From Bacillota bacterium (lineage in GTDB: Bacteria; Bacillota; Clostridia; Christensenellales; UMGS416): DNA of 64,000 nucleotides. The notes below the pieces were generated by a model. The model was given only the letters and a program-made list of their open reading frames with translations, was not told where the DNA came from and did no database searches. Location of the stretch: positions 1 to 64,000 of the forward strand of contig JAEYPH010000013.1 of the NCBI GenBank assembly GCA_023410875.1, given 5' to 3'. The position numbers and the translations under genes were made by a program. How positions within the stretch are numbered: the first letter of the stretch is position 1; every line of letters starts with the position of its first letter. This document shows positions 33,259-41,732 of this stretch, piece by piece.

Positions 33259-34461
33259 ATGAAGACACTGTATTTTGACTGCCCGGCGGGCCTCTCCGGC
33301 GACATGACGCTGGGGGCGCTGCTGGACCTGGGCGTGGACGAGGCGAGCTTGCGGACCGAGCTTTCCAAGCTGGGTGTGGACAGCGAATATGAGCTGACGA
33401 TCCAGCGCGCCGACAAGCGCGGCATCATGGGCACGCAGGTCAAGGTGCACCTCGTGCACGGAGAGCACGGGCCCGAAGCCGAACATAGCCATCCTCACGC
33501 CCACCGGGATCTGGCTGACATCACGGGGTTGATTCAGGCATCCGGCCTGTCCGAGAGCGTGAAGCGCCGTGCTGTGGAGCTGTTCACGGAGCTGGCCCTG
33601 GCCGAGGGCAAGGTGCACGGCGTACCCGCCGACCATGTGCACTTCCACGAGGTCGGCGCGGTGGACAGCATCGTGGACATCGTGGGCGCGTGCATCGCCA
33701 TGGAGATGCTGAGCGTGGATCGGGTTATTTTCTCGCCGATCAACACCGGCAGCGGCCGCGTGCGCTGCCAGCATGGGCTGATGCCCGTGCCCGCGCCGGC
33801 CACGGCGGAGCTGTTGACCGGTGTGCCCAGCTATTCCGACGGCACCATGAGCGAGATGACGACGCCCACCGGCGCGCTGATTGCCCGGTGCTTCGCCACG
33901 GGCTACGGCCCCCGGCCGGCCATGACGATTCGCCGGGTGGGCTACGGCCTGGGCTTCAAGGATTTTGACTTCCCAAACGCGCTGCGGGTCATGCTAGGGG
34001 ATGACGGCAGCGACAAGTCTGAGGCTCAGACCGTGTGGGAGCTCAAGTGCAATTTGGACGACATGACCGGCGAGGCCATGGGGTACGCGCTGGAGCGCCT
34101 GCTCACGGGCGGCGCGCTGGATGCCTGGTACACGCCCATCCACATGAAGAAGAACCGCCCGGCGTGGGAACTGACGGCGCTGTGCGCGCCGGAGCGCCGC
34201 GCCGATGTGGAGCGCATCCTTCTGAGCGAGACGACGACGCTGGGCGTGCGGGCGTGTTCCTTTGAGCGGACCACGCTGCCCCGTGACTGGCAGACCGTGG
34301 ACACGCCCTGGGGCCCCGTGCGCGTCAAAATCGCTCATGGACCTGATGGGCTGAGGGCGGCCCCCGAATATGAGGATTGCGCCAAACTGGCCCGGGAGCA
34401 GGGCATTCCTTTCGTGAAAATATACGCTACTGCTGAAGCAGTAGCGTTGTCAAAAATTTAA
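33259..34461 (+). CDS. larC: LarC: nickel-pincer cofactor nickel insertase, single reading frame
   Basis: The 400-residue protein begins MKTLYFDCPAGLSGDMTLGA, has a His-rich loop (EAEHSHPHAHRD, about residues 74-85) suited to nickel handling, and has the conserved HFHEVGAVDSIVDIVGAC and TPTGALI segments. LarC uses CTP to insert nickel into the pincer. In lactobacilli larC is split and needs a frameshift; here it is one uninterrupted frame. A perfect hairpin lies inside the last 15 codons, just before guaA. Confidence 0.92.
   Translation: MKTLYFDCPAGLSGDMTLGALLDLGVDEASLRTELSKLGVDSEYELTIQRADKRGIMGTQVKVHLVHGEHGPEAEHSHPHAHRDLADITGLIQASGLSESVKRRAVELFTELALAEGKVHGVPADHVHFHEVGAVDSIVDIVGACIAMEMLSVDRVIFSPINTGSGRVRCQHGLMPVPAPATAELLTGVPSYSDGTMSEMTTPTGALIARCFATGYGPRPAMTIRRVGYGLGFKDFDFPNALRVMLGDDGSDKSEAQTVWELKCNLDDMTGEAMGYALERLLTGGALDAWYTPIHMKKNRPAWELTALCAPERRADVERILLSETTTLGVRACSFERTTLPRDWQTVDTPWGPVRVKIAHGPDGLRAAPEYEDCAKLAREQGIPFVKIYATAEAVALSKI
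34424..34447 (+). terminator. Hairpin inside the 3' end of larC (possible attenuator before guaA)
   Basis: Ten-base arms ACGCTACTGC and GCAGTAGCGT surround TGAA, entirely within the last larC codons, and are followed by TTGTCAAAAATTT. It could partly terminate transcription or stop translation-linked read-through into guaA. Confidence 0.4.
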
Positions 34462-34476
34462 AGGCAGGAGAAACAG

Positions 34477-36012
34477 ATGCATCAGGAAACGGTATTGGTG
34501 CTGGACTTCGGCGGCCAATACAACCAGCTCATCGCGCGCAGGGTGCGCCAGGCCAACGTCTACAGCGAGATTCTGCCCTACAACGCCTCCATCGAGCGCA
34601 TTCGCGCCCTGAACCCCAAGGGCATCATCTTCACCGGCGGCCCCAACAGCGTCTATGAGCCCGGCTCGCCGCTGGTGGACCCGGCGGTGTTTGCGCTGGG
34701 CGTGCCCATCCTGGGCATCTGCTACGGCAACCAGGTGTTCGCCCAACTGCTGGGCGGCCAGGTGGCCCCGGCGGGCCACCGGGAATATGGTCGCGTGTCC
34801 ATCGCCCACGACGCGACCTCGCCGCTGTTCGAGGGCATCGAGCGCGAGCTCGTGTGCTGGATGAGCCACACCGACCAGGTGTGCGGCCTGCCCGAGGGCT
34901 TCCGCGTGACGGCGGCCACGGCCTCTTGCCCGCTGGCGGCCATGGAAGATGAAGCGCGCAAGCTGTACGGCGTGCAGTTCCACCCCGAGGTTGTGCACAC
35001 ACCCAAGGGCCAAAAGCTGCTGGAGAACTTCCTGTACCGCATCTGCGGCTGCCAGGGCCTGTGGACGATGCGTTCCTTCGCCCGCGAGAGCGTTCAGGCG
35101 ATAAAGGACAAGGTGGGCGACCGCAAGGTGCTGCTGGCCCTGTCCGGCGGCGTGGATTCCTCGGTGGCGGCGGTGCTCTTGAACCGCGCCGTGGGGCAGA
35201 ACCTCACGTGCATCTTCGTGGACCACGGCCTGTTGCGCAAGGATGAGGGCGACCAGGTGGAGCAGACCTTCAAGGGCAAGTTCGGCCTGAACATGATCCG
35301 CGTCAACGTGCAGCAGCGCTTCCTGGAGAAGCTGGCCGGTGTCAAAGACCCCGAGCGCAAGCGCAAGATCATCGGCGAAGAGTTCATCCGCGTCTTCGAG
35401 GAAGAGGCCAAGAAGATTGGCCATGTGCACTATCTGGCTCAGGGCACGATCTACCCCGACGTCGTGGAGAGCGGCGCGGGCCACGCGGCGGTCATCAAAA
35501 GCCATCACAACGTGGGCGGTCTGCCGGACCATGTGGATTTTGAAGAGATCTTGGAGCCCCTGCGCGACCTCTTTAAGGACGAGGTGCGCGCCGTGGGCGA
35601 GGAGCTGGGCATCCCCTCGGCCTTGGTGTGGCGGCAGCCCTTCCCCGGCCCGGGCCTGGCCATCCGCGTGATGGGCGAGGTTACCGCCGAGCGCTTGGCC
35701 ATCCTGCGCGACGCCGACGCGATCTACCGCGAGGAGATCGCCAATGCCGGCCTGGACCGCGAGGTGTGGCAGTATTTCGCGGTGCTGACCGATCAGCGCA
35801 CCGTGGGCGTTATGGGCGACGCCCGCACCTACGACTACCTGCTGGCGCTGCGGGCGGTCACCTCGGTGGACGCCATGACCGCCGACTGGGCCCATCTGCC
35901 CTATGAGCTGCTGGGGAAGATCAGCAACCGAATCATCAATGAGGTTCCGCACATCAACCGGATCGTGTACGACATCACGTCCAAGCCGCCGGGAACGATT
36001 GAGTGGGAGTGA
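34477..36012 (+). CDS. guaA: GMP synthase (glutamine-hydrolysing)
   Basis: The 511-residue enzyme aminates XMP to GMP. The N-terminal class I glutamine amidotransferase has its nucleophile C82 in GICYGNQ and the His/Glu pair in QFHPEV. The PP-loop ATPase shows LALSGGVDSSVAAVLL near residue 225, and the C-terminal dimerisation domain ends PHINRIVYDITSKPPGTIEWE-like. All parts are intact and the length is normal. It lies 15 bases after larC, an unusual neighbour; no purine riboswitch was seen in front of it. GGCAGGAG supports the ATG. Confidence 0.95.
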   Translation: MHQETVLVLDFGGQYNQLIARRVRQANVYSEILPYNASIERIRALNPKGIIFTGGPNSVYEPGSPLVDPAVFALGVPILGICYGNQVFAQLLGGQVAPAGHREYGRVSIAHDATSPLFEGIERELVCWMSHTDQVCGLPEGFRVTAATASCPLAAMEDEARKLYGVQFHPEVVHTPKGQKLLENFLYRICGCQGLWTMRSFARESVQAIKDKVGDRKVLLALSGGVDSSVAAVLLNRAVGQNLTCIFVDHGLLRKDEGDQVEQTFKGKFGLNMIRVNVQQRFLEKLAGVKDPERKRKIIGEEFIRVFEEEAKKIGHVHYLAQGTIYPDVVESGAGHAAVIKSHHNVGGLPDHVDFEEILEPLRDLFKDEVRAVGEELGIPSALVWRQPFPGPGLAIRVMGEVTAERLAILRDADAIYREEIANAGLDREVWQYFAVLTDQRTVGVMGDARTYDYLLALRAVTSVDAMTADWAHLPYELLGKISNRIINEVPHINRIVYDITSKPPGTIEWE

Positions 36013-36020
36013 GGCCCTGC

Positions 36021-36059
36021 ATCCCCGGAAGGCTCGGTCAAACGAGGCTTTCCGGGGAT
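36021..36059 (+). terminator. Hairpin after guaA
   Basis: ATCCCCGGAA with further pairs faces TTCCGGGGAT across a GC-rich upper stem, nine bases after the guaA stop. There is no long T run. Confidence 0.5.
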
Positions 36060-36090
36060 TCCTGCTGGGCACGCAAGAGAAGGAAGCTTC

Positions 36091-36690
36091 ATGTATCGCA
36101 AATTGCTATCCAAAAGTTTTTTCGCCAACAATCCGTACAAAGAAGTATCGGCGGCTAGGATCGTTTGTTTCACACTTCTTAACGATGGAATCGAAGAGCT
36201 CGTTTCGCAATACGCGGAGGAAGGCATTTCCGCGGAGCGCATGGAAAAAATCCAGTCAGAAAAAGGCATGATTGCGAACGAAACCGATCCGCAAGCATTA
36301 CTCAAGTATCTGCGCAGCGATATCGATGTCATGAACCGGCCGGCCTTGGTGCGTAGGGCTTTGGAATATGAGGACGAGATTTTGCCGGCCGTGACTCAAA
36401 GGCTGGTTACGAGCGGCAATGATCATTTTATTGAAAACGCTGTTCGGCTTTTGGCAAAGAGCCAGGAGGATTATACTGCGCCATTGGTGGAGCAGTACGC
36501 TGAAATCAGGGATCCCCATACACAGTCCATGGTATGTGTGGTTTTGGGGAAGCGCGGTGAGGAAAAAATCATTCCATGGATGTACGAGAGATACATGGAG
36601 AGCAAGCGGCTGTATCCGGAGGAAAGTTATTCGGAAGGACCTCTCCTTGCGCTTTATGAGCTAAAGGCTCGTTTTTACGGCAAAAGCTGA
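36091..36690 (+). CDS. Predicted helical-repeat protein, unknown function
   Basis: The 199-residue protein appears all-helical, with repeating units such as DIDVMNRPALVRRALEYED, DHFIENAVRLLAKSQEDY and PHTQSMVCVVLGKRGEEKI. Spacing of Ala/Leu/Val resembles HEAT-like repeats, though no family was recognised. Such repeats usually mediate protein contacts. It is more AT-rich than guaA. GAAGGAAG precedes ATG 36091. No enzymatic motif was seen. Confidence 0.6.
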   Translation: MYRKLLSKSFFANNPYKEVSAARIVCFTLLNDGIEELVSQYAEEGISAERMEKIQSEKGMIANETDPQALLKYLRSDIDVMNRPALVRRALEYEDEILPAVTQRLVTSGNDHFIENAVRLLAKSQEDYTAPLVEQYAEIRDPHTQSMVCVVLGKRGEEKIIPWMYERYMESKRLYPEESYSEGPLLALYELKARFYGKS

Positions 36691-37000
36691 CAATGATCGC
36701 GCTGTGGAGATGCTAAGGTAATAAAGCCCAGACTCCCAAGGCCCAAACTCTCATCAATATATGCTATAATAAAAACAATCATATCGCCCGAGACCGGGCA
36801 GGAAACAAGTGTACAAAAAGGCTGCACAGAAAATAATGGTATTATGAGGCTATGCCGGAGGATATCCGGGAAAGAATACCATTGGAATACATTTGGCTGA
36901 ACAAGGTTGGCGACCGCGCCTACACGCAGGTGCTTCACGGTGATGGAACTGTTCATGGCTCATGGGCAAGCCGTCAAGGACGATTGAGAGGGAAAGAAAT
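36691..37000. other. 310-bp intergenic region with a promoter
   Basis: An extended -10 TGCTATAAT (36762-36770) is the main feature. A 67-codon frame from ATG 36852 (starting MPEDIRERIPLEYIWLNKVG) overlaps the next gene; its ribosome site is poorly spaced and nothing similar was recognised, so it is left uncalled. Confidence 0.4.
36762..36770 (+). promoter_or_regulatory. Extended -10 promoter element
   Basis: TGCTATAAT is a perfect extended -10. No good -35 lies at the usual distance, which is normal for this promoter class. It could drive the gene at 37001. Confidence 0.5.
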
Positions 37001-37852
37001 ATGGAACTCAATGGCGCAAGGGTCAAGCATAAAACCTTCGGATGTGGCGTGGTAGCCCAACGCGAGGGCAAATATCTGGTTGTGAATTTCGATCACGTCC
37101 GCAAGGAATTCGTATACCCCGATGCGTTCAGGACATTTCTTGTGATCGAAGATCCGACGATCAACGAGGCGGTTCAAAACGATCTTGCCCTTGCCCAAGA
37201 GGTGATCGATGCCGCGGAAAAACTGCGCATGGAATTGATACCTGTGATACACACCGAATCGCGCGATGTGAAAAAGAAAAAGCCCAGGGCCGCGAGCGCG
37301 AAACGGCCGCAGCTTTCTGGCGCTCTGGAAAAATCATCCACCGGGCGACAGTACTTTTTCGTGTTCCAGAACAAAACCTTCGAGGTAGAGCATCAGGGGG
37401 GGTATTTGTGGGCGCCCAAACCCAATGCCAATGGAAGGGACATCTGGCATTGGAAGCTGATGGGGGAAGTGCACGCGGGAGATGTGGTTTTCCACATCGT
37501 CAATCAAACCATCGTGGCGCTCAGCGTGGCGTCCAGCGCCGGCTATTCGGCAAAGCTGCCGGGCGAGGCCGGGGAAGAGCAAGCTGGGGAAGATGCTGGG
37601 CGGCGTGTCGATTGTACGTATTACATGTTGAAGTCACCGATGCCGACGTCCGAATTCAAGGATACGATCATGGACATGCAGCCCGCTCAGTATGTGCCGT
37701 TTAACGCTTCTGGCCGCGGGAACACCGGGTATCTGTTCGCGTCCAATCCCGCGTTGGCGAAGTTTCTTTTTGATAAGATGACGATTCGCAACAAGCAGTT
37801 GATCGATCTGGCGGAAACGCTGGGTTTTGAGGCGGCTGAAGTGGCCCAATAG
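37001..37852 (+). CDS. Two-domain protein: SH3-like (CarD-type) plus EVE/PUA-like reader
   Basis: The protein has 283 residues from ATG 37001 (GAGAGGG upstream). Residues 1-50 (MELNGARVKHKTFGCGVVA, then FVYPDAFRTFL) match a small SH3-like fold found in many clostridial proteins. After a basic linker (KKKKPRAASAKRPQ), residues 120-270 (FVFQNKTFEVEHQGGYLWAP, IWHWKLMGEVHAGDVVFHIV, YVPFNASGRGNTGYLF) resemble the EVE-like modified-base-binding domain that elsewhere precedes restriction nucleases. No nuclease domain is attached. A function in sensing modified nucleic acid is inference. Confidence 0.55.
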   Translation: MELNGARVKHKTFGCGVVAQREGKYLVVNFDHVRKEFVYPDAFRTFLVIEDPTINEAVQNDLALAQEVIDAAEKLRMELIPVIHTESRDVKKKKPRAASAKRPQLSGALEKSSTGRQYFFVFQNKTFEVEHQGGYLWAPKPNANGRDIWHWKLMGEVHAGDVVFHIVNQTIVALSVASSAGYSAKLPGEAGEEQAGEDAGRRVDCTYYMLKSPMPTSEFKDTIMDMQPAQYVPFNASGRGNTGYLFASNPALAKFLFDKMTIRNKQLIDLAETLGFEAAEVAQ

Positions 37853-37929
37853 CGGGCCGCTGTGCTGCGCGTTCGCCTCGGCCCTTTGGTGCCTCGGCGA
37901 TTTGGACGGCATGTACTTTGATTCCGTTT

Positions 37930-37965
37930 GCCCGCCGCCGATAACCGTCGCCGGCGGGCCTTTTA
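37930..37965 (+). terminator. Intrinsic terminator
   Basis: GCCCGCCG (37930-37937) pairs with CGGCGGGC (37952-37959), followed by CTTTTATAT. It lies about 80 bases after the SH3/EVE-like gene. Confidence 0.7.
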
Positions 37966-38003
37966 TATATTGCTTGCTGAATAGAGAGCGTGGTAGGTGT
38001 CGG

Positions 38004-38399
38004 TCAAGAGATGGGTTTGCTTTTATGCATGTCCTCTATGTATTCTCTGTATGCATGCTCGATTTCTGAAATAGTAAAATATTCAGTTTTATGTGCGCTT
38101 CTCTTCTCTTTCTCCCTATTTAACCGTTCAAGAATTATATCTGTTTTTCTAAAGAGGCCGGCAAAATAAAAGGAAATGTTGCGTAGCTTTAAAGCCATAC
38201 CAGTAGCGCGCATCTGTTTACGGTCGTTAATTTCTACATAACCTGAATCAACAAAAACGGATAAGGCATTATTGATTTCATCCTTCGTGAGAATGGCATG
38301 ATTTATAAGATCCCCAGTCTTAATAACTTGTTTTAGCGAGGACCAGCCCTCGCTAAAAATCAATGAGGTTAGGAACCATGCATCGCTGGAAGAGTACAT
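38004..38399 (-). CDS. Small protein, possibly winged-helix, unknown function
   Basis: This 131-residue protein is rich in helix (SDAWFLTSLIFSEGWSSLKQ, TKDEINNALSVFVDSGYVEI), a pattern like a small winged-helix domain predicting DNA or protein binding, followed by a charged coiled-coil segment (RLNREKEKRSAHK). ATG 38399 is chosen because AAGGA lies six bases before it. It is AT-rich and lies in a cluster of foreign-looking minus-strand genes. No family was recognised. Confidence 0.5.
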   Translation of the reverse strand: MYSSSDAWFLTSLIFSEGWSSLKQVIKTGDLINHAILTKDEINNALSVFVDSGYVEINDRKQMRATGMALKLRNISFYFAGLFRKTDIILERLNREKEKRSAHKTEYFTISEIEHAYREYIEDMHKSKPIS

Positions 38400-38434
38400 A
38401 CGCAATCCTTTTTAGGTAGTATTTATTCCATTGC

Positions 38435-38950
38435 CTACATGTCTGGGGAGAGTATCCCTTCGGACTTCAACCGCAATTGATAGAAGAACTGCAGCCACTC
38501 CGGCTGCGATTCAACCTCCGGAAGAATCCTCTTTAGCCTGCGTTTCCCCACCCGTTTATCCAGGATGGTGAAGAGGCGCACGATTGGATCGGGGCAGGCT
38601 AGATTCTCCTCAATACTATGGTTCTGATACTGATAAAAAGCCTTATAGAAGCCATATTGGTCAAACCCTGCGAGGTTATGTGTTTCTATATTGATCAGAT
38701 CAAAATATTCCCAGTAACCCAATTTGCCTGCAGGGAGCACAAAGCTGTCCTCAGCTTTATACCGCTTTCTGTACCAATCATAGAAGCACGACTTGAGTAC
38801 CTCTTGCCCATCCAGGCGTATGGCGACCCGCCCTTCTTCGTCATGGGACTTTTTATACCGCGTCGCAAAGTACTGGATGCGGCCCTTCAATGATTGACAG
38901 ATATTCGTTTCTTCCAGCTGCTTACGCATGTCGCTCCAGGATTGTCCCAT
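38435..38950 (-). CDS. SF0329-like protein, second copy type
   Basis: The 171-residue protein contains SWSDMRKQLEETNICQSLKG, RIQYFATRYKKSHDEEGRVA, an IRLDGQEVLK segment and a C-terminal VRLFTILDKRVGKRRLKRIL and PEWLQFFYQLRL. This is the plan of SF0329-like proteins, whose role is unknown. It is related to the 168-residue protein at 8687-9193, especially in the DRRxGxRRL-type motif. AGAGGGTG gives a strong start. The next minus-strand gene upstream is a methyltransferase whose stop is 13 bases away, so the two are probably co-transcribed. Confidence 0.65.
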   Translation of the reverse strand: MGQSWSDMRKQLEETNICQSLKGRIQYFATRYKKSHDEEGRVAIRLDGQEVLKSCFYDWYRKRYKAEDSFVLPAGKLGYWEYFDLINIETHNLAGFDQYGFYKAFYQYQNHSIEENLACPDPIVRLFTILDKRVGKRRLKRILPEVESQPEWLQFFYQLRLKSEGILSPDM

Positions 38951-38963
38951 GCTGCACCCTCTT

Positions 38964-39944
38964 TCACTTCGTGTACAACGTCATCTTAATGCGGTTGCCC
39001 AAATACCCCTTCAGCTTCTCATCCATATAGTGGTCACCATATTTTGCTCTTGCTTCTTCAACAGCCTGTGGATAAACTGCCTCGTGAATATCTTGCGGCA
39101 CATCCGCCTGATCGGAATAGCCGCGTCCGCGCAACCGCGGAAGGAAGTGATCTGCCAATGTAATCTCCGAAAAATTTCTTTTGCCAGCGATATTTCGCTC
39201 TGTCCTGTCAGCAAATATCTCTGCGCACGCGGAATCCCGGTCGAATTTCCAGGAGTACTTTTTGGGGCTGACGCCATGCTGCTTCATCATCTCCCAATAA
39301 CGCCGATAGATGAAGTTGACGATCACCTCGTACCCGCTGTTATCAAATTCCTCTTCGTCCAGACTGCTGCTGTTTGTCGGGGCATCATCAAGACAAACAA
39401 ATACGCCGCCTCTCTTTAAAACCCGGTGTATTTCGGAGAGCACTTTTTCCGGGCTGGAGATCAAGTGCAGCATGCTGTTTGCGACGACGGTATCCACACT
39501 GTTGTCGCTGAGCGGGATTTCCAGCGCGTTCATCCTGGCCAACGTAACGTTCGATAGTGAAATGTGGTTAGCATCGGCTAATCTTTGCAGAAGAGACAGC
39601 ATTTTGACCGATATGTCTCCTGCAATGAGGCGTGTCCCGAAAGAAGCGGTGGGAACAGTATATTGACCGTCTCCGCAACCCAGGTCCAGCATCGTTCCAT
39701 CTCCGGTTATCTCGGATAATACCTTGGGTACCTCGTAATCGGCGTCCGTCAACCTAAGCGTTTTACGGCACAGATAGTTTTCACCTATGTGCTCGTAGCC
39801 AATGTAGTTGTCCCTGTCATTATCCGTCACGATGTCCGGCGCGTCCGTCAGACGCCAAATGTTGTTTTCCACTGGCGCCTGGTATCCACAGCTCCTGCAC
39901 CTAGGCAGGGCAAACGATTGCTTACAATTCGGGCATAGAAACAT
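38964..39944 (-). CDS. SAM-dependent methyltransferase with N-terminal zinc ribbon
   Basis: The 326-residue protein has four cysteines in a short N-terminal zinc ribbon (MFLCPNCK and RCRSCGYQ), then a class I methyltransferase fold: motif I MLDLGCGDGQYTV, an acidic residue after LIAGDIS, and the post-motif segment RVLKRGGVFVCLDDAP. The zinc ribbon plus methyltransferase plan is that of RlmA-type 23S rRNA guanine methyltransferases, which can confer antibiotic tolerance, but the C-terminus differs and the target is not certain. It is AT-richer than the core genes. ATG 39944 is supported by the domain boundary. Confidence 0.72.
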   Translation of the reverse strand: MFLCPNCKQSFALPRCRSCGYQAPVENNIWRLTDAPDIVTDNDRDNYIGYEHIGENYLCRKTLRLTDADYEVPKVLSEITGDGTMLDLGCGDGQYTVPTASFGTRLIAGDISVKMLSLLQRLADANHISLSNVTLARMNALEIPLSDNSVDTVVANSMLHLISSPEKVLSEIHRVLKRGGVFVCLDDAPTNSSSLDEEEFDNSGYEVIVNFIYRRYWEMMKQHGVSPKKYSWKFDRDSACAEIFADRTERNIAGKRNFSEITLADHFLPRLRGRGYSDQADVPQDIHEAVYPQAVEEARAKYGDHYMDEKLKGYLGNRIKMTLYTK

Positions 39945-40214
39945 CGAACGCCGCCGCCTTTCCCGGATGATGCATGGACATAAACTAAAAGCCACCCTCT
40001 TAGGTGACCTTAATAAGCCGACACGATTTACCGCATCAATCATAAAAATATCATAGCCTGAAAATATCAACCTGTCAAGATAAACTGCGAGAAAGCGGGC
40101 CTACGACAGCAAAATGCTCCGCTTGTCAAGCAGACCTTTCCCACCTTCCATTTGCCCATTTGCACCCCGCCAGGGTATCTGTTTATTGTAAGCCAAACGG
40201 ATGGGAGGTCGCCC

Positions 40215-40895
40215 ATGAACTGGTACAACTACATCGCCCGGCGCAACGGCGGCTACAAGGTCAACGTGCCCTTCGAGGTCGTGGGCGAATCTGCCGAGGA
40301 TGTTTTCGAGCGGGAGCTGACGGAATTGATCGCCGGCAAAACCGTGCTGGACGCCGGGTGCGGCCACGGGGAGTTCACGTTGAAGATGGCCAAGCACGCC
40401 CGTAGCATCGTGGGGTATGACTTCGCCGGGGAGATGATCAGGATCGCCAACCGGTTGAAGAATGAGCAGTCGGCGGACAACGTGACGTTCCTGGAAACCG
40501 TGTGGGGCCAGCAGCTCTCCTTTGCCGATGGAACCTTTGACGTGATCTACAGCCGCCGAGGCCCCGGCTCCATCGTGGAGCAAAGCCGGTTGTTGAAGCC
40601 CGGCGGCATCATCACGGGAATCCATACCTATCCGATTGTGGATGGAGAGATTACCGATCGCATTCAGGCCACCGGGGCTTATACGGACATCACAAGGCGG
40701 GTTTTCCAAACCGCCGCAACGTACTTTGCAAATGAAGCCGACTTCGCCGAATACCTGTCCTCCATGCACATGTCGCCGGACTACACGCTGCCGGAAAATC
40801 GGGAGGCCTTTGAGCGCATCCTGCGGAGCAGTTCTATCGACGGCCGCATTGGCATCCGGGAGAGCAAGCAGATATGGCGAGCGCTCAGAAAGTGA
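40215..40895 (+). CDS. Class I SAM-dependent methyltransferase
   Basis: The 226-residue protein starts at ATG 40215 (GGAGGT). Motif I is VLDAGCGHGEFT near residue 50, followed by IVGYDFAGEMI and the RRGPG..VEQSRLLKPGG segment typical of Methyltransf_11-type small-molecule methyltransferases. The substrate is unknown. It begins a four-gene rightward cluster with a nucleotidyltransferase, a HAD hydrolase and another methyltransferase, an assembly typical of antibiotic- or metabolite-modifying genes. Confidence 0.8.
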   Translation: MNWYNYIARRNGGYKVNVPFEVVGESAEDVFERELTELIAGKTVLDAGCGHGEFTLKMAKHARSIVGYDFAGEMIRIANRLKNEQSADNVTFLETVWGQQLSFADGTFDVIYSRRGPGSIVEQSRLLKPGGIITGIHTYPIVDGEITDRIQATGAYTDITRRVFQTAATYFANEADFAEYLSSMHMSPDYTLPENREAFERILRSSSIDGRIGIRESKQIWRALRK

Positions 40896-40903
40896 GGGAA
40901 CTT

Positions 40904-41680
40904 ATGGAGCAAAGCATTGCGATTATGAGGGACAGGATTGCGGCGGTGCTGTCCGCAAAGAAGCCGACGATGTATCTATTCGGCTCCGTGGTGCTGGACG
41001 ATTTTCGGCTGGGGTGGAGCGATATCGATATCCTGTGCCTGGTGGAGCAGCCGGTTTCCCCTGCGGAGGCGGAGGTGCTCGTCAACCTGCGGCAGGAGCT
41101 GCTGGCCGAGCATTCCGGCAATCCGTATTTCCGCCTGTTTGAAGGCGGGATACTCAGTTGGGATGCGCTGCTCGCCGGCCGGAGGGAGCCGGTTGTCTAC
41201 TGGGGAACCAGCGGGCAGCGGATCACGGACAGCTATCAACTGGATCCCTTCTCGATGATTGAAATCATCAAGTACGGCAAGCTGCTGTGCGGTGAAGATT
41301 ACCGGGACAGACTCCCGTATCCTTCCCGCGGCGATCTGGTGAAAGCGGTTGAGCATCACTACACGACGATTCGGAAATTCGCGACGGAGACTCCTGCCAA
41401 GGTGACCTCCTGCGGATGGCTGCTGGACATCGCCCGGTGCCTGTACACGCTGGAGACCGGCGATGTCATCGCCAAGACCAAGGCGGGGGATTGGGCACTG
41501 GAGCGCAATTTGGCGCCGGAGCCGGAGGTTTTGAAGCGGGCAGTGGAAATCCGCAAGGAGCCGAAACGGGTTCTGGAGGATGCCGGGACGCTGGCATGGC
41601 TGGCGTCCCTCGGGCCCCATATCCAGCGGTTCGCCGATGTGCTGGAGGCGGAGTTGGCAAAAGCGGAAGTCTCCGTATGA
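40904..41680 (+). CDS. Nucleotidyltransferase, aminoglycoside-adenylyltransferase-like
   Basis: The protein has about 258 residues, with the catalytic G27-S28 and D40-x-D42 (FGSVVLDDFRLGWSDIDIL) and a C-terminal helical domain (SCGWLLDIARCLYTLETGDV, then KTKAGDWAL) like that of ANT(9)/AadA enzymes and DUF4111. Those enzymes adenylylate aminoglycosides; whether this one does is unproven. ATG 40904 has GAGGGAA directly at the preceding gene's stop. An in-frame ATG at 40874 would overlap that gene by 22 bases without a ribosome site. Confidence 0.75.
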   Translation: MEQSIAIMRDRIAAVLSAKKPTMYLFGSVVLDDFRLGWSDIDILCLVEQPVSPAEAEVLVNLRQELLAEHSGNPYFRLFEGGILSWDALLAGRREPVVYWGTSGQRITDSYQLDPFSMIEIIKYGKLLCGEDYRDRLPYPSRGDLVKAVEHHYTTIRKFATETPAKVTSCGWLLDIARCLYTLETGDVIAKTKAGDWALERNLAPEPEVLKRAVEIRKEPKRVLEDAGTLAWLASLGPHIQRFADVLEAELAKAEVSV

Positions 41681-41706
41681 TCGGTACGTCCAATAACGCC
41701 ATCTGA
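41677..41706 (+). pseudogene. Nine-codon remnant resembling the start of the 42409 methyltransferase
   Basis: An ATG overlapping the nucleotidyltransferase stop opens a frame reading MIGTSNNAI and then TGA. The downstream methyltransferase begins MTDTSSNAIWSA, and the DNA around AACGCCATCTG is the same in both. This looks like a leftover 5' end from when a methyltransferase gene followed the nucleotidyltransferase directly. Confidence 0.35.
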
Positions 41707-41732
41707 GCGGCTAGGAATGAAGGGAGGCCAAC

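Noticed and set aside
34462..34476. Purine riboswitch before guaA
   Set aside because: Only 15 bases separate larC and guaA, so there is no room for one; the hairpin in larC is too simple.
36852..37055. 67-codon frame before the SH3/EVE-like gene
   Set aside because: It overlaps that gene by 55 bases, its GAGG is too close to the ATG and no similarity was recognised; it may be a remnant, but support is thin.
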